From contig JAUYVI010000001.1 of NCBI GenBank assembly GCA_030715195.1, positions 558,001 through 622,000 on the forward strand: DNA of 64,000 bases, in the 5' to 3' direction. Positions within the stretch are counted from its first letter, which is position 1, and the number at the start of each line of letters is the position of its first letter. Position numbers and translations under genes: made by a program. Source of the stretch: Dongia sedimenti (GTDB taxonomy: Bacteria; Pseudomonadota; Alphaproteobacteria; Dongiales; Dongiaceae). This document shows, piece after piece, positions 35,399 through 43,389 of the stretch. The notes beneath the pieces were generated by a model, which searched no databases, had not been told where the DNA came from, and saw nothing but the letters and a program-made list of their open reading frames with translations.

Positions 35399-36189
35399 TC
35401 GACCTCGACGCCTATCTGGCGCGCATCGGCTATGCCGGTCCGCGCGCGCCGTCCGTGGAGACGCTGCGCGCGCTGCATCGAGCGCATTTCACCAGCGTGC
35501 CGTTCGAGAACCTGGACGTTGTGCTGAAGCGGCCAATCCGGCTCGATCCCGCCTCGCTGCAGCAGAAGATCGTGGCCGAGCGGCGCGGCGGCTATTGCTT
35601 CGAGAGCAATGCGCTCTTCATGCATGGGCTGCTGGCCATGGGCTTCGCCGCGACGCCCTTGGCCGCGCGGGTGCTCTACGAACGCAGTGATCCCGCGCTG
35701 CCGCCGCGCAGCCATATGCTGCTGATGGTCGATCTCGAGGAAGGCCTGTATCTGGCCGATGCCGCGTTCGGCGGACAGACACCGCCGCAGCCATTGAGCC
35801 TCGCGGTCGGGGTCGAGCAGGCGACCACGCATGAGCCCTATCGTCTGCGGCGAACCGAAGACGGCGAGCTCGACTTGCAGGCGCTGATGGCGGGGCAATG
35901 GGGGACGCTCTATCGCTTCACCCTGCACCCGCAATTGCCGGTCGATTTCGAGCACGCCAACTGGTTCACCTCGACCCATCCGGACTCGTTCTTCGTGAAC
36001 AACCTGATCGCCGCGATGCCCGGTGAGGGCTGCCGCTACACCTTGTTCAACAGGGAGTTCCGGACGCGCTGGCCGGATGGGCTGGTGGAGACGGAGGCGA
36101 TCGAGACTGCAGCGGATCTGGCTTCGGTGCTCCAGCGGCGGTTCGCGCTGATATTCTCCGAACCGGAGCTCTCCCGCCTGTTCCGCTAG
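35395..36189 (+). CDS. nat: Arylamine N-acetyltransferase
   Basis: 264 residues from a TTG start that overlaps the RidA stop codon (TTGA at 35395-35398). NATs move acetyl from acetyl-CoA to arylamines and hydrazines. The cysteine-histidine-aspartate triad is visible as C68 (RRGGYCFESN), H107 (RSHMLL) and D122 (YLADAAFG). The amino-terminal FTSVPFENLDVVL block is characteristic. Overlap with RidA suggests coupled translation. No later start would keep the conserved amino end. Confidence 0.93.
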   Translation: MIDLDAYLARIGYAGPRAPSVETLRALHRAHFTSVPFENLDVVLKRPIRLDPASLQQKIVAERRGGYCFESNALFMHGLLAMGFAATPLAARVLYERSDPALPPRSHMLLMVDLEEGLYLADAAFGGQTPPQPLSLAVGVEQATTHEPYRLRRTEDGELDLQALMAGQWGTLYRFTLHPQLPVDFEHANWFTSTHPDSFFVNNLIAAMPGEGCRYTLFNREFRTRWPDGLVETEAIETAADLASVLQRRFALIFSEPELSRLFR

Positions 36190-36190
36190 A

Positions 36191-37228
36191 TCACTCCACC
36201 CGCCGCAGCGCCTTGGCGCAGGCTGCGGTGTCGCCGAGCTTCTGCGCGTCCTTGATCGCCGGGGGCGAGACCGCGGCGACGGAATCGCTGCCGCCGACAT
36301 GCCGCTTGAAGGCGTCGAGGCCGAAGGTCCAGGGTGCATCGACTTCCGCTGATCCCGGTTCCGCCTGGTCGCGATAGGGGCCGATCTTGAAATAGCTGGT
36401 CGGCTGCGCCTGGGCATAGCCGATGGCGATCGCCTGCGGGACGCCGGGCTGGCGCGGCACCTTCTGGTCGTCGAACCAGAGGTCGAGGCGGCTTTTCACC
36501 GGATCCTGCGGCACGATCTTGGCGTGGAGCACGATGTCGTGCCAGCGGCCGACCGCATCCGCGCGCTTCAACTGCACGATGGCGATGTGCTGTTTGTGGG
36601 TCTCGCCGTCATTCCCGGGCGTTACGCTGAAGCAGAGCAAGTCTTCGCCCGTCGCGGACTTGATCTGGCGAAGACGCAGCGCGACGACCGGATTGCCGCT
36701 CCTGTAGCCAGGGGTCGCGGCCGCATGGTCCGGCGGGATGATGCCGGCGCTCGGCTGCTTGATCTGGGCCAGGATCAGGCGGCGATCGATCGGCGGCAGA
36801 TTATCCGGAAGATAGAGCGAGAAGCCGTACCAGAGATCGGGGCCGATGCCGAGGGTCGCATAAGCCGGCTCCATTAGCTCGGCGCGTTCGGAGCAGCGAT
36901 CGCCTTCCGCGCCCTCGGACTGCTGGTCGCCGTGATGCACGGTGATCAGCAGCGCCTGCCTGCCCTGGCTGACGATCTTGTCGGTATAGGCATAGCTGCG
37001 CGGCAGGATGTGCTTGAGCGACCAGTGGCGCTCCAGCAGTCCGTCTTCGAAATCATCCTGCAGCGCGCTGTTGGATTGCGACGCATAGGTGACGGAAACG
37101 GCCTCGGGTGGCGGCGCGCAGGGCCCGGCCATGGCAAGCGGCACGCCGAGCAGGAGTGCGACCGCGCCGGCCAGCGCCTGATGGCCGGCGCGCTGCAAGG
37201 ACCTGCTCGAGGCGGCAATGTTCCGCAT
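36191..37228 (-). CDS. Secreted polysaccharide-lyase-like protein
   Basis: 345 residues with a signal peptide (GAVALLLGVPLAMAG, cleavage near residue 35). The mature part is a jelly-roll-type beta protein: DDFEDGLLERHW, CSERAELMEP, LWYGFSLYLPDNLPPIDRRL, ILAQIKQ, and RWHDIVLHAKIVP. These fit the heparin-lyase/alginate-lyase-like 'Polysacc_lyase' family, which cuts acidic polysaccharides. GGGGAGACC precedes the ATG. It is convergent with nat with a 1-bp gap. The true substrate is unknown. Confidence 0.75.
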   Translation of the reverse strand: MRNIAASSRSLQRAGHQALAGAVALLLGVPLAMAGPCAPPPEAVSVTYASQSNSALQDDFEDGLLERHWSLKHILPRSYAYTDKIVSQGRQALLITVHHGDQQSEGAEGDRCSERAELMEPAYATLGIGPDLWYGFSLYLPDNLPPIDRRLILAQIKQPSAGIIPPDHAAATPGYRSGNPVVALRLRQIKSATGEDLLCFSVTPGNDGETHKQHIAIVQLKRADAVGRWHDIVLHAKIVPQDPVKSRLDLWFDDQKVPRQPGVPQAIAIGYAQAQPTSYFKIGPYRDQAEPGSAEVDAPWTFGLDAFKRHVGGSDSVAAVSPPAIKDAQKLGDTAACAKALRRVE

Positions 37229-37308
37229 GGTCTCCCCGGAACGCTCTGACGTCTATCTACGCCGATTTCCTCTCCGATCAAGTGGATCGCGCGGCCGGGG
37301 AGGGCGGC

Positions 37309-38226
37309 TCACGCCTTCACGTATTTCCGCCAGGAATGCTGCGGCTGGAAGCCCAGGAGGTTGCGGGCCTTGCGGTTGGAGAACAGGCATTCGTACTTGC
37401 CGAGCTTATGCTTCACCTTGACCTTGGGGTAGAAGCGCTTCAGCAGCTCCGCGGTCGGCAGGTCGGAGGAGCAGTCGTCGTTGCCGACGTTGAACGCCTG
37501 ATAGCCGAGCCCGTCCTTCTCGAGACAGAGCCGGGTCATCTCGCCGAGGTCTCGGGCGTCGATATAGCTCCACATGATGCGCTTGCGTCCGCCCGGGTCG
37601 GCGAAGAATTTCGGGAAGTTGGCGTATTCGTGCGGCTCGATCACGTTGCCGATCCGCAGCGCGTAGATGTCGTAGCCGCTGCGGGTGGCGAAGGCACGCG
37701 CGGTCTGCTCGTTGACGATCTTGGAGAGCGCATACGAGTCCATCGGGTTGACGTCGTATTCCTCGTCGAGCGGCAGATACTCCGGGTCCTTGGGCTCGTT
37801 GGCGAAGACCAGGCCGTAGGTGGTCTCGGAGGAGGCGACGATGATCTTGCGGATGCCGAGCTTGGTCGCGGCCTCGACCACGTTGTAGGTGCCGAGCGCG
37901 TTGACGCGGAACACCTCGTTGTCCGGCGTGATCATGATCCGCGGGATCGCCGCGAAATGCACCACCGCATCGACCTGCTGCGGCCGCAGCGAGGGATCGA
38001 ACTCGTGCAGGCCCATGTAGCTGGAAAGCGCGTTGAACACCTGGCCGGAATCGGTGATGTCGGTGATCAGCGTCCGGACGTTGGGGTTGTCCAGAGGCTT
38101 GGTGTCGATGTTCAGCACCTGGTAGCCGCTGTCCACCAGGTACTGCACGACATGCTTGCCGGCCTTGCCGCTGCCGCCGGTGAACATCACGCGCCCGGCC
38201 GGCCGCGTGTTCGCTCGCTTCGCCAT
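37309..38226 (-). CDS. NAD(P)-dependent epimerase/dehydratase (extended SDR)
   Basis: 305 residues from the ATG at 38226 (GGGG ribosome site in the run before it). The nucleotide-binding motif reads MFTGGSGKAGKHVV near residue 15. The catalytic YxxxK is in DSYALSKIVNEQ and the active serine in VASSETTYG. The family covers sugar-nucleotide epimerases and UDP-glucuronate-type enzymes. No polysaccharide cluster surrounds it, so the substrate cannot be named. Confidence 0.85.
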   Translation of the reverse strand: MAKRANTRPAGRVMFTGGSGKAGKHVVQYLVDSGYQVLNIDTKPLDNPNVRTLITDITDSGQVFNALSSYMGLHEFDPSLRPQQVDAVVHFAAIPRIMITPDNEVFRVNALGTYNVVEAATKLGIRKIIVASSETTYGLVFANEPKDPEYLPLDEEYDVNPMDSYALSKIVNEQTARAFATRSGYDIYALRIGNVIEPHEYANFPKFFADPGGRKRIMWSYIDARDLGEMTRLCLEKDGLGYQAFNVGNDDCSSDLPTAELLKRFYPKVKVKHKLGKYECLFSNRKARNLLGFQPQHSWRKYVKA

Positions 38227-38301
38227 GGGAAACCCCTGTCTTCGAATGATTGCCGCTCGGATTGCAGGGATACTAGCGGGCGGAGCCCGCTTCGTCACCC
38301 A

Positions 38302-38688
38302 TCAAGCGACGGTCTTCTTGACGTCGATGCTGTCCACCCGGTCGGGATAGAAGGCAAGATGACCGGCGATCTCGGCCACCGCCGCATAGGGATCCTCGTA
38401 GCACCAGACGGCATTCTCGGCCGTCCGGTCGCCCACCTTGATGCTGAAATAGGACGCATCGCCCTTGTAGGGGCAATGGGTCTTGTGGTTCGTCGCGGTG
38501 AGCGCTTCCATCCGCACATCGGCCTTCGGGATATACTGCACCGGCGGATAGCTGGCTTCGCGCAGCGTCAGGGCGTTGGCGGAGCTGGCGATGGTCTGGC
38601 CGGCGAATTTGACCTCGACGCGATCGAGGCTCGGCTGGATGGCGATCGGATGGTCGGGGCCGGGAGTCTTCCGGGCGGCGGCGCTCAT
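38302..38688 (-). CDS. DUF427 domain protein
   Basis: 128 residues from the ATG at 38688, preceded by GGAG. The core HCPYKGDASYFSIKVGDRTA followed by NAVWCYEDPYAAVAEIAGHL is the hallmark of DUF427 (a small beta-tent fold, no settled function). It lies upstream of the epimerase on the same strand with a 75-bp gap, and is divergent from the ferritin-like gene. Confidence 0.9.
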   Translation of the reverse strand: MSAAARKTPGPDHPIAIQPSLDRVEVKFAGQTIASSANALTLREASYPPVQYIPKADVRMEALTATNHKTHCPYKGDASYFSIKVGDRTAENAVWCYEDPYAAVAEIAGHLAFYPDRVDSIDVKKTVA

Positions 38689-38813
38689 GGGGCTTCTCCA
38701 CATCGGGTTCAGCAGGATATAGGGGCTCCGCCCGGCATCGCCAACGCGCCCGCGCTTGACAGTTCTCCGGCGGGTGGCGATGAATCCTGGCATTCCCGCA
38801 CGGATAAGAGCGC

Positions 38814-39695
38814 ATGACCGACCAAAGTTCCGCACCACCGATTCTGGCCGCCGGCCGAGGCCAGCCGGAGCTGAAGATCGGCTCGGAGGAGCACAAGCGC
38901 GTGTTCTGCCGCATGCTCCTCGATACCCATGACCCCTATCGCCCCGCGGTCATTCCCTGGCCCAAGCTGGAGGATGAGGCCTTCAAGCGCCTGACCGGGC
39001 TGCCGATCTGGAACATCGCGGTGCAGATCGAGGGTCGCGCCTCGATCGCGGTACGGACCTATGGCGAGGCGGTTTCCGACCCGCTGCTCAAGGAAGCGAT
39101 CCTGATGGATGGCGGCGAGGAGGCGCGGCACAAGGAAGTCTTGTCCAAGATGGTCGGCTTCTACGGCATCGTGCTCGATCCCGAGCCGCCCTATCCGGCG
39201 CCGCGCGACGCCGAGTGGGCGTTCATGACCACCGGCTATGCGGAATGCATCGACAGCTTCTTCGCCTTCGGCCTGTTCGACGTGGCGCGGCGCTCTGGTT
39301 TCTTCCCGGAGGAACTGGTCGAGACCTTCGAGCCGGTGATCCAGGAAGAGGCGCGGCACATCCTGTTCTTCGTGAACTGGCTGGCTTGGCATCGGCGGCA
39401 GCTTTCATGGCCGCGGCGCATGTGGTTCAACCTGCGCTGCCTGGCCTGCTTCCTGGGGCGCATCAAGGGCCGGCTCGAAACCGCGCGCGCGGTCAAGGGT
39501 GCCAAAGGCGAGAAGCCGAACGACAAGAACTTCACCGCGACCACCAGCAAGGCGCTGGCGGTGAACATGAAGGTCCCCGACCTGATGCGGCTCTGTCTCT
39601 CGGAAAACGACCGGCGCATGGCGAAATACGATGCACGGCTGCTCCGACCGGTGCTGGTGCCGAACCTGGTGAAGCTGGCGCTGCGATTTCTGTAG
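38814..39695 (+). CDS. Ferritin-like diiron-type protein, function unknown
   Basis: 293 residues, mostly helical. Two ExxH motifs (E103-H106 in EEARHKE and E179-H182 in EEARHIL) with further glutamates E73 and E144 at helix-like spacing give the four-helix diiron pattern of ferritin-like oxidases. The carboxyl end is basic and hydrophobic. No signal peptide. It may be an oxygenase or desaturase-like enzyme; no neighbour reveals the substrate. Confidence 0.7.
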   Translation: MTDQSSAPPILAAGRGQPELKIGSEEHKRVFCRMLLDTHDPYRPAVIPWPKLEDEAFKRLTGLPIWNIAVQIEGRASIAVRTYGEAVSDPLLKEAILMDGGEEARHKEVLSKMVGFYGIVLDPEPPYPAPRDAEWAFMTTGYAECIDSFFAFGLFDVARRSGFFPEELVETFEPVIQEEARHILFFVNWLAWHRRQLSWPRRMWFNLRCLACFLGRIKGRLETARAVKGAKGEKPNDKNFTATTSKALAVNMKVPDLMRLCLSENDRRMAKYDARLLRPVLVPNLVKLALRFL

Positions 39696-39739
39696 CGGCA
39701 CATATCGTCGGCGATTCAGTGCAGTGCAGCAATTAAATC

Positions 39740-39759
39740 GATTTCCAAAGGCGGAAATC
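39740..39759. promoter_or_regulatory. Candidate operator of the LacI-type regulator
   Basis: GATTTCC and GGAAATC, perfect 7-bp arms around AAAGGC, 70 bp upstream of the hydroxyacid-dehydrogenase gene whose operon encodes a LacI-family protein. Symmetry and size suit a LacI-type site, though the expected central CG is absent. Confidence 0.45.
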
Positions 39760-39828
39760 CCGGCTAGCGTCTGCTCCAACGGCTCCGCCTGAGGGCCGAG
39801 CAAGATTGTGTGGGAGGACGCCGGCCGC

Positions 39829-40857
39829 ATGCCCGATCGTCCGTTGATTCTGATCGATCCATTGCCGCGGACACTCGACGTGATCTGCGAGCCCGACGTG
39901 CGCAAGCGCCTGGAGGCGCTGGGGCGGCTGGTGATTTCCGAAGGCAAGCCGATGGCCGATGCCGAGGTCGATCGGTTGCTGCCGGAGGCGGAGATCCTGA
40001 TCGGCCAGACCGCGATGCCGAAGGCGCGGCTCGATCGCGCGCCGAAGCTCCGCGCCATCTTCAACGTCGAGACCAACTTCCTGCCCAACATCGACTATCG
40101 GGAGGCCCAGGCGCGCGGCATCTGGGTGTTGAGCCCGACCTCGTCCTTCGCCGCCGCCGTCGCGGAATCGTCCCTGGCCATGGCGATCGACCTCGCGCGC
40201 GGCATCACCGCGGCGGATCGCGCCATGCGCTCCGGGACCGAGCTCTATGGGCTGGCGGCCAATGAGGGCAGCTTCATGTTCGCCGGCGCATCGGTCGGCA
40301 TCGTCGGCTTTGGCGATCTCGGGCGCCAATTGCGGGCCCTGCTGGTGCCGTTCCGCAACCCGGTCAAGGTCTATGACCCCTGGCTGCCTGCCGACGTGAT
40401 CCGCGCCGCCGACGCCGAACCGGCCAGCCTCGACGAGGTGCTCGCCACATCGCGGGTGATCTTCGTCTTCGCCAGCGTCACCACCGAGAACCAAGGCTTC
40501 ATCGGCCAGCGCGAATTCGGTCTGATGCAACCGGGTGCCTGCTTCCTCCTGATGAGCCGCGCCGCGGTGGTGGATTTCCCGGCCTTCCTCGACGCCGTGC
40601 GTTCGGGGCGAATCCGCGCCGCGACCGATGTCTTCCCGATCGAGCCGGTCGCCAAGGACGACCCGGTGCGCAAGGTCGAGAACCTGCTGCTCTCGGCGCA
40701 CCGCACCGGCGGGATGAAGGCGGCGCTCCATCAGATCGGGCGGATGACGGTGGCGGACGCGGAGCTGATCCTGAAAGGCCTGCCGCCGGTCATGTGCCGC
40801 CGCGCCGATCCGGCGATCGCGGCGCGACTGCGCAGCATGCCGGTCGCAAGCACCTGA
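39829..40857 (+). CDS. D-isomer-specific 2-hydroxyacid dehydrogenase
   Basis: 342 residues. The Rossmann motif GFGDLG is at 160-165. Catalytic residues are R244 (MSRAAVVD), E272 (PIEPVAKDD) and H291 (SAHRTGG), as in glyoxylate/phosphoglycerate dehydrogenases. It would reduce a 2-keto acid or oxidise a D-2-hydroxyacid with NAD(P). A GTG at 39808 is also possible; the ATG at 39829 has GGGAGG about 11 nt before it. The LacI-type gene starts 2 nt after its stop. Confidence 0.87.
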   Translation: MPDRPLILIDPLPRTLDVICEPDVRKRLEALGRLVISEGKPMADAEVDRLLPEAEILIGQTAMPKARLDRAPKLRAIFNVETNFLPNIDYREAQARGIWVLSPTSSFAAAVAESSLAMAIDLARGITAADRAMRSGTELYGLAANEGSFMFAGASVGIVGFGDLGRQLRALLVPFRNPVKVYDPWLPADVIRAADAEPASLDEVLATSRVIFVFASVTTENQGFIGQREFGLMQPGACFLLMSRAAVVDFPAFLDAVRSGRIRAATDVFPIEPVAKDDPVRKVENLLLSAHRTGGMKAALHQIGRMTVADAELILKGLPPVMCRRADPAIAARLRSMPVAST

Positions 40858-40859
40858 TC

Positions 40860-41897
40860 ATGGCGAAACCGAAACGCGGCGTGCCGAAGAAGGTGCGGGT
40901 CCCCACCATCCAGGACGTGGCGCGGCTGGCCAAGGTCGCGCCGGCGACGGTCAGCAATGTGCTGAACGACAGCCGGCCGGTGGCGGCGATCCGCAAGGAG
41001 CGGGTGCTGGCGGCGGTGCAGGCGCTCGGCTACCGGCCGAACGCACTGGCCGCCAGCCTGCGGCGCAAGGAAACCCGCACCATCGGCATCGTGGTGCCGG
41101 ATCTCACCAATCCGTTCTTCGGCGCGCTCGTGCATCGGATCGAGGAGCTGGCCGCGGAGAGCGACTACCAGATCCTGCTGGTGAGCTCGAACGAGGACCC
41201 GAAGCAGGAGGCGGCGCGGATCCGCACCCTGCTCGATCGCCGGATCGACGGGCTGATCGTGGCGCCCGCGCGCGACGAAGTGGAGGCGGTCAGCCATCCG
41301 ATCGGCGCCTTGCCGCCGACGGTGCTGGTCGATCGCGGCTTCGGGCTCGCCGGCTTCGACACGATCGCCGCCGACAACGTCGAGGCGGGCCATCGCGGCT
41401 GCCAGCATCTGCTGGAGCTCGGCCATCGCGACATCGCCCTGATTGCGATGGACCCGAAGCTCGCCAATTTCGCGGACCGCATCGCCGGCTATCGCAAGGC
41501 CCTGGCGGAAGCGGGTGCCGGGCGGCGGGCCCGGGTGGTGACCGGCGGGCTCGACGTCGAATCCTGCCGCACGGCGATCGAGCGGGAACTGCGCCGGCCG
41601 GACCGGCCGACCGCGATCTTCGCCGCGAGCTATGTCGCGACGCTGGGTGCCATCAAGGCGATCCGTGCCGTCGGCCTCGATCTGCCGGGTGACGTCTCGC
41701 TGCTGGGGATCGACGATGCCGACTGGATGGAGGCGCTGCACCCCTATATCAGCGCCGTCGCGCAGCCGGTCGAGCAGATGGCGACGGAGGCCTGGCGGCT
41801 GCTGAACCAGCGCCTGGCCGGCGGCACCGCGAAATCGGCACGCATCCGCTTGCCGTGCACGCTGCATGTGCGGGAATCGACGCGGGCGGTTCGATAG
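40860..41897 (+). CDS. LacI-family transcription regulator
   Basis: 345 residues. The DNA-binding head is at about 15-65 (TIQDVARLAKVAPATVSNVL, then RVLAAVQALGYRPNALAASL), with the type-1 periplasmic-binding-like ligand domain behind it (GIVVPDLTNPFFGALVH, RIDGLIVAP, SLLGIDDADWM). It is co-transcribed with the dehydrogenase and probably responds to its substrate. The palindrome at 39740 is a candidate target. Confidence 0.93.
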   Translation: MAKPKRGVPKKVRVPTIQDVARLAKVAPATVSNVLNDSRPVAAIRKERVLAAVQALGYRPNALAASLRRKETRTIGIVVPDLTNPFFGALVHRIEELAAESDYQILLVSSNEDPKQEAARIRTLLDRRIDGLIVAPARDEVEAVSHPIGALPPTVLVDRGFGLAGFDTIAADNVEAGHRGCQHLLELGHRDIALIAMDPKLANFADRIAGYRKALAEAGAGRRARVVTGGLDVESCRTAIERELRRPDRPTAIFAASYVATLGAIKAIRAVGLDLPGDVSLLGIDDADWMEALHPYISAVAQPVEQMATEAWRLLNQRLAGGTAKSARIRLPCTLHVRESTRAVR

Positions 41898-41911
41898 TGT
41901 AAGGCTGCGGG

Positions 41912-42337
41912 ATGGCACCTTGGCTTCGCCGTGTACTAAGGATTTGCCTCGCCGCGTTTGGCTTGTTCCTGCTGTGGGTCGGCTTGGCGGTCGCTGCCAT
42001 GTTCACGGAGCCGGAAAGCAACCGAGCCTACGCCGAAACTTGGCGACAAGCGCCTGCTTCTGAACTTCTAGAAGCGCAGGACGAGAAGCCGCGGATTCTG
42101 CCCCGGTCGGACGGCATCGCAGGCAGGATCTATCGCTACCAGATTGGTCCTTGGCGCGGATTCAAAGGCAGAACTTATCCAGGACCAGTCTTCAACCGGC
42201 TCTTCGGCGATCGGCCAATGTATTCCGGAATGCGTTTCGTCACGGCAAGAGCCGGAGCCTATTGCGACATCGACTTCATGGCGAACGCAGCCGGCGTGAT
42301 CGAAGCCATCACCTATTCCGGCAACGACTGCGATTAA
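41912..42337 (+). CDS. Single-pass membrane or exported protein, unknown
   Basis: 141 residues. One hydrophobic segment (ICLAAFGLFLLWVGLAVAAM, about 11-30), then a soluble part with YQIGPWRGFKG and two cysteines near the end (AYCDIDFMAN, SGNDCD). Base composition is less GC-rich than the neighbours. Its end overlaps that of the ATP-grasp gene by 4 bp, convergent. I do not recognise the family. Confidence 0.6.
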   Translation: MAPWLRRVLRICLAAFGLFLLWVGLAVAAMFTEPESNRAYAETWRQAPASELLEAQDEKPRILPRSDGIAGRIYRYQIGPWRGFKGRTYPGPVFNRLFGDRPMYSGMRFVTARAGAYCDIDFMANAAGVIEAITYSGNDCD

Positions 42338-43389
42338 GGCGCGATCGGCGCTTCTTCGGTGATGGCGCGGGTGCGGCTGATGCCGAGCTGGCAGATGCGT
42401 TCCAGCAAGGCCCAGTACTTGATGCCGTCATAGGCGGCGGCGCGGGCGAACTCCTCGACCTTGGCGATCTCGGGATTCGGGTTGGCCTCGATGAAATAGG
42501 GCGTGCCGTCCTCGGCCAGGCGGAAATCGATGCGGGAATAGCCGTCCAGTTCCAGCGTGCGGCAGATGCGCTTGGCGAGGCGCTGGATGCGGGCGACGGT
42601 TTCCGGCGCCAGGCCCTTGGCGGGACCCTCGGTCACGTTGTGGCGCTGCTGGTACTCGATGTCGTGCTTCACCGCCGCGGTGGCGATGCGCCTTCCGTCC
42701 TCGGTCACGTCGCCGAAATTCAGTTCCCAGACCGGCAGCACGCGCAGGCGCTCGTTGCCGATGACGCCGACATAGACCTCGCGCCCCTCGATATATTGCT
42801 CGATCAGGGCGTCGGTGCCGATCTTGTCATGGATGAAGGTGACGCGTTCCTTCAGCTTCTCCTCGTTCTCCACCAGCGAGGCCTGGGCGATGCCGTAGGA
42901 GGCATCCTCGGTGGCGCTCTTCACGATCAGCGGGAAGGTGAGGCGGGCCGGGCGCGTGATCTTGCGGCCGATCGGGATGACGGTGAAGGCCGGCGTCGGC
43001 ACGCGGTGATAGGAGGTGAGCTTCTTGGAGAGCGCCTTGCCGCGCGCCAGCATCAGCCCGCGCGGATTGCAGCCGGTATAGGGTAGGCGCAGCAGCTCCA
43101 GGAAGCTCGCCACGTTCTGGTCGTAGGTCGCCTGGCCGTGGAATTCCTCCAGCAGGTTGAACACCACATGCGGCGTCCAGCCCTCGATCGCGTCGCGGAT
43201 CGGCTTGAGCTCGTCCTTGAGGCCGAGCGGCCGGACGTCGTGCCCGCGCGCCTTCAAGGTCGAGACCACGTCGTACTCGGTCTTGAAGACGAAGATCTCC
43301 TTGTCGGAATAGCCCTTCAAGGAGTCCGGCGGCACCAGCTCGGGGTGCACCAGGACCAGGATGCGGAGCGGCCTTAAAGAGCGAACCAT
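42334..43389 (-). CDS. ATP-grasp ligase (D-Ala-D-Ala-ligase-like)
   Basis: 351 residues. The ATP-grasp fold is evident: an amino-terminal Rossmann-like part (RILVLVHPELVPP), phosphate-binding region (FPLIVKSATEDASYGI, with K157), and metal-binding residues D288, E301, N303, N305 in SRIDFR and FIEANPNPEIAK. Such enzymes join a carboxylate to an amine or thiol with ATP. It overlaps the upstream metallopeptidase gene by 16 bp, so the two are coupled. It is not an ordinary Ddl by context, since no cell-wall genes are near. Substrate unknown. Confidence 0.85.
   Translation of the reverse strand: MVRSLRPLRILVLVHPELVPPDSLKGYSDKEIFVFKTEYDVVSTLKARGHDVRPLGLKDELKPIRDAIEGWTPHVVFNLLEEFHGQATYDQNVASFLELLRLPYTGCNPRGLMLARGKALSKKLTSYHRVPTPAFTVIPIGRKITRPARLTFPLIVKSATEDASYGIAQASLVENEEKLKERVTFIHDKIGTDALIEQYIEGREVYVGVIGNERLRVLPVWELNFGDVTEDGRRIATAAVKHDIEYQQRHNVTEGPAKGLAPETVARIQRLAKRICRTLELDGYSRIDFRLAEDGTPYFIEANPNPEIAKVEEFARAAAYDGIKYWALLERICQLGISRTRAITEEAPIAP

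Noticed and set aside
42334-43389. Housekeeping D-alanine-D-alanine ligase (ddl)
   Set aside because: Coupled to a metallopeptidase gene and remote from murein genes; the sequence is only generally Ddl-like.
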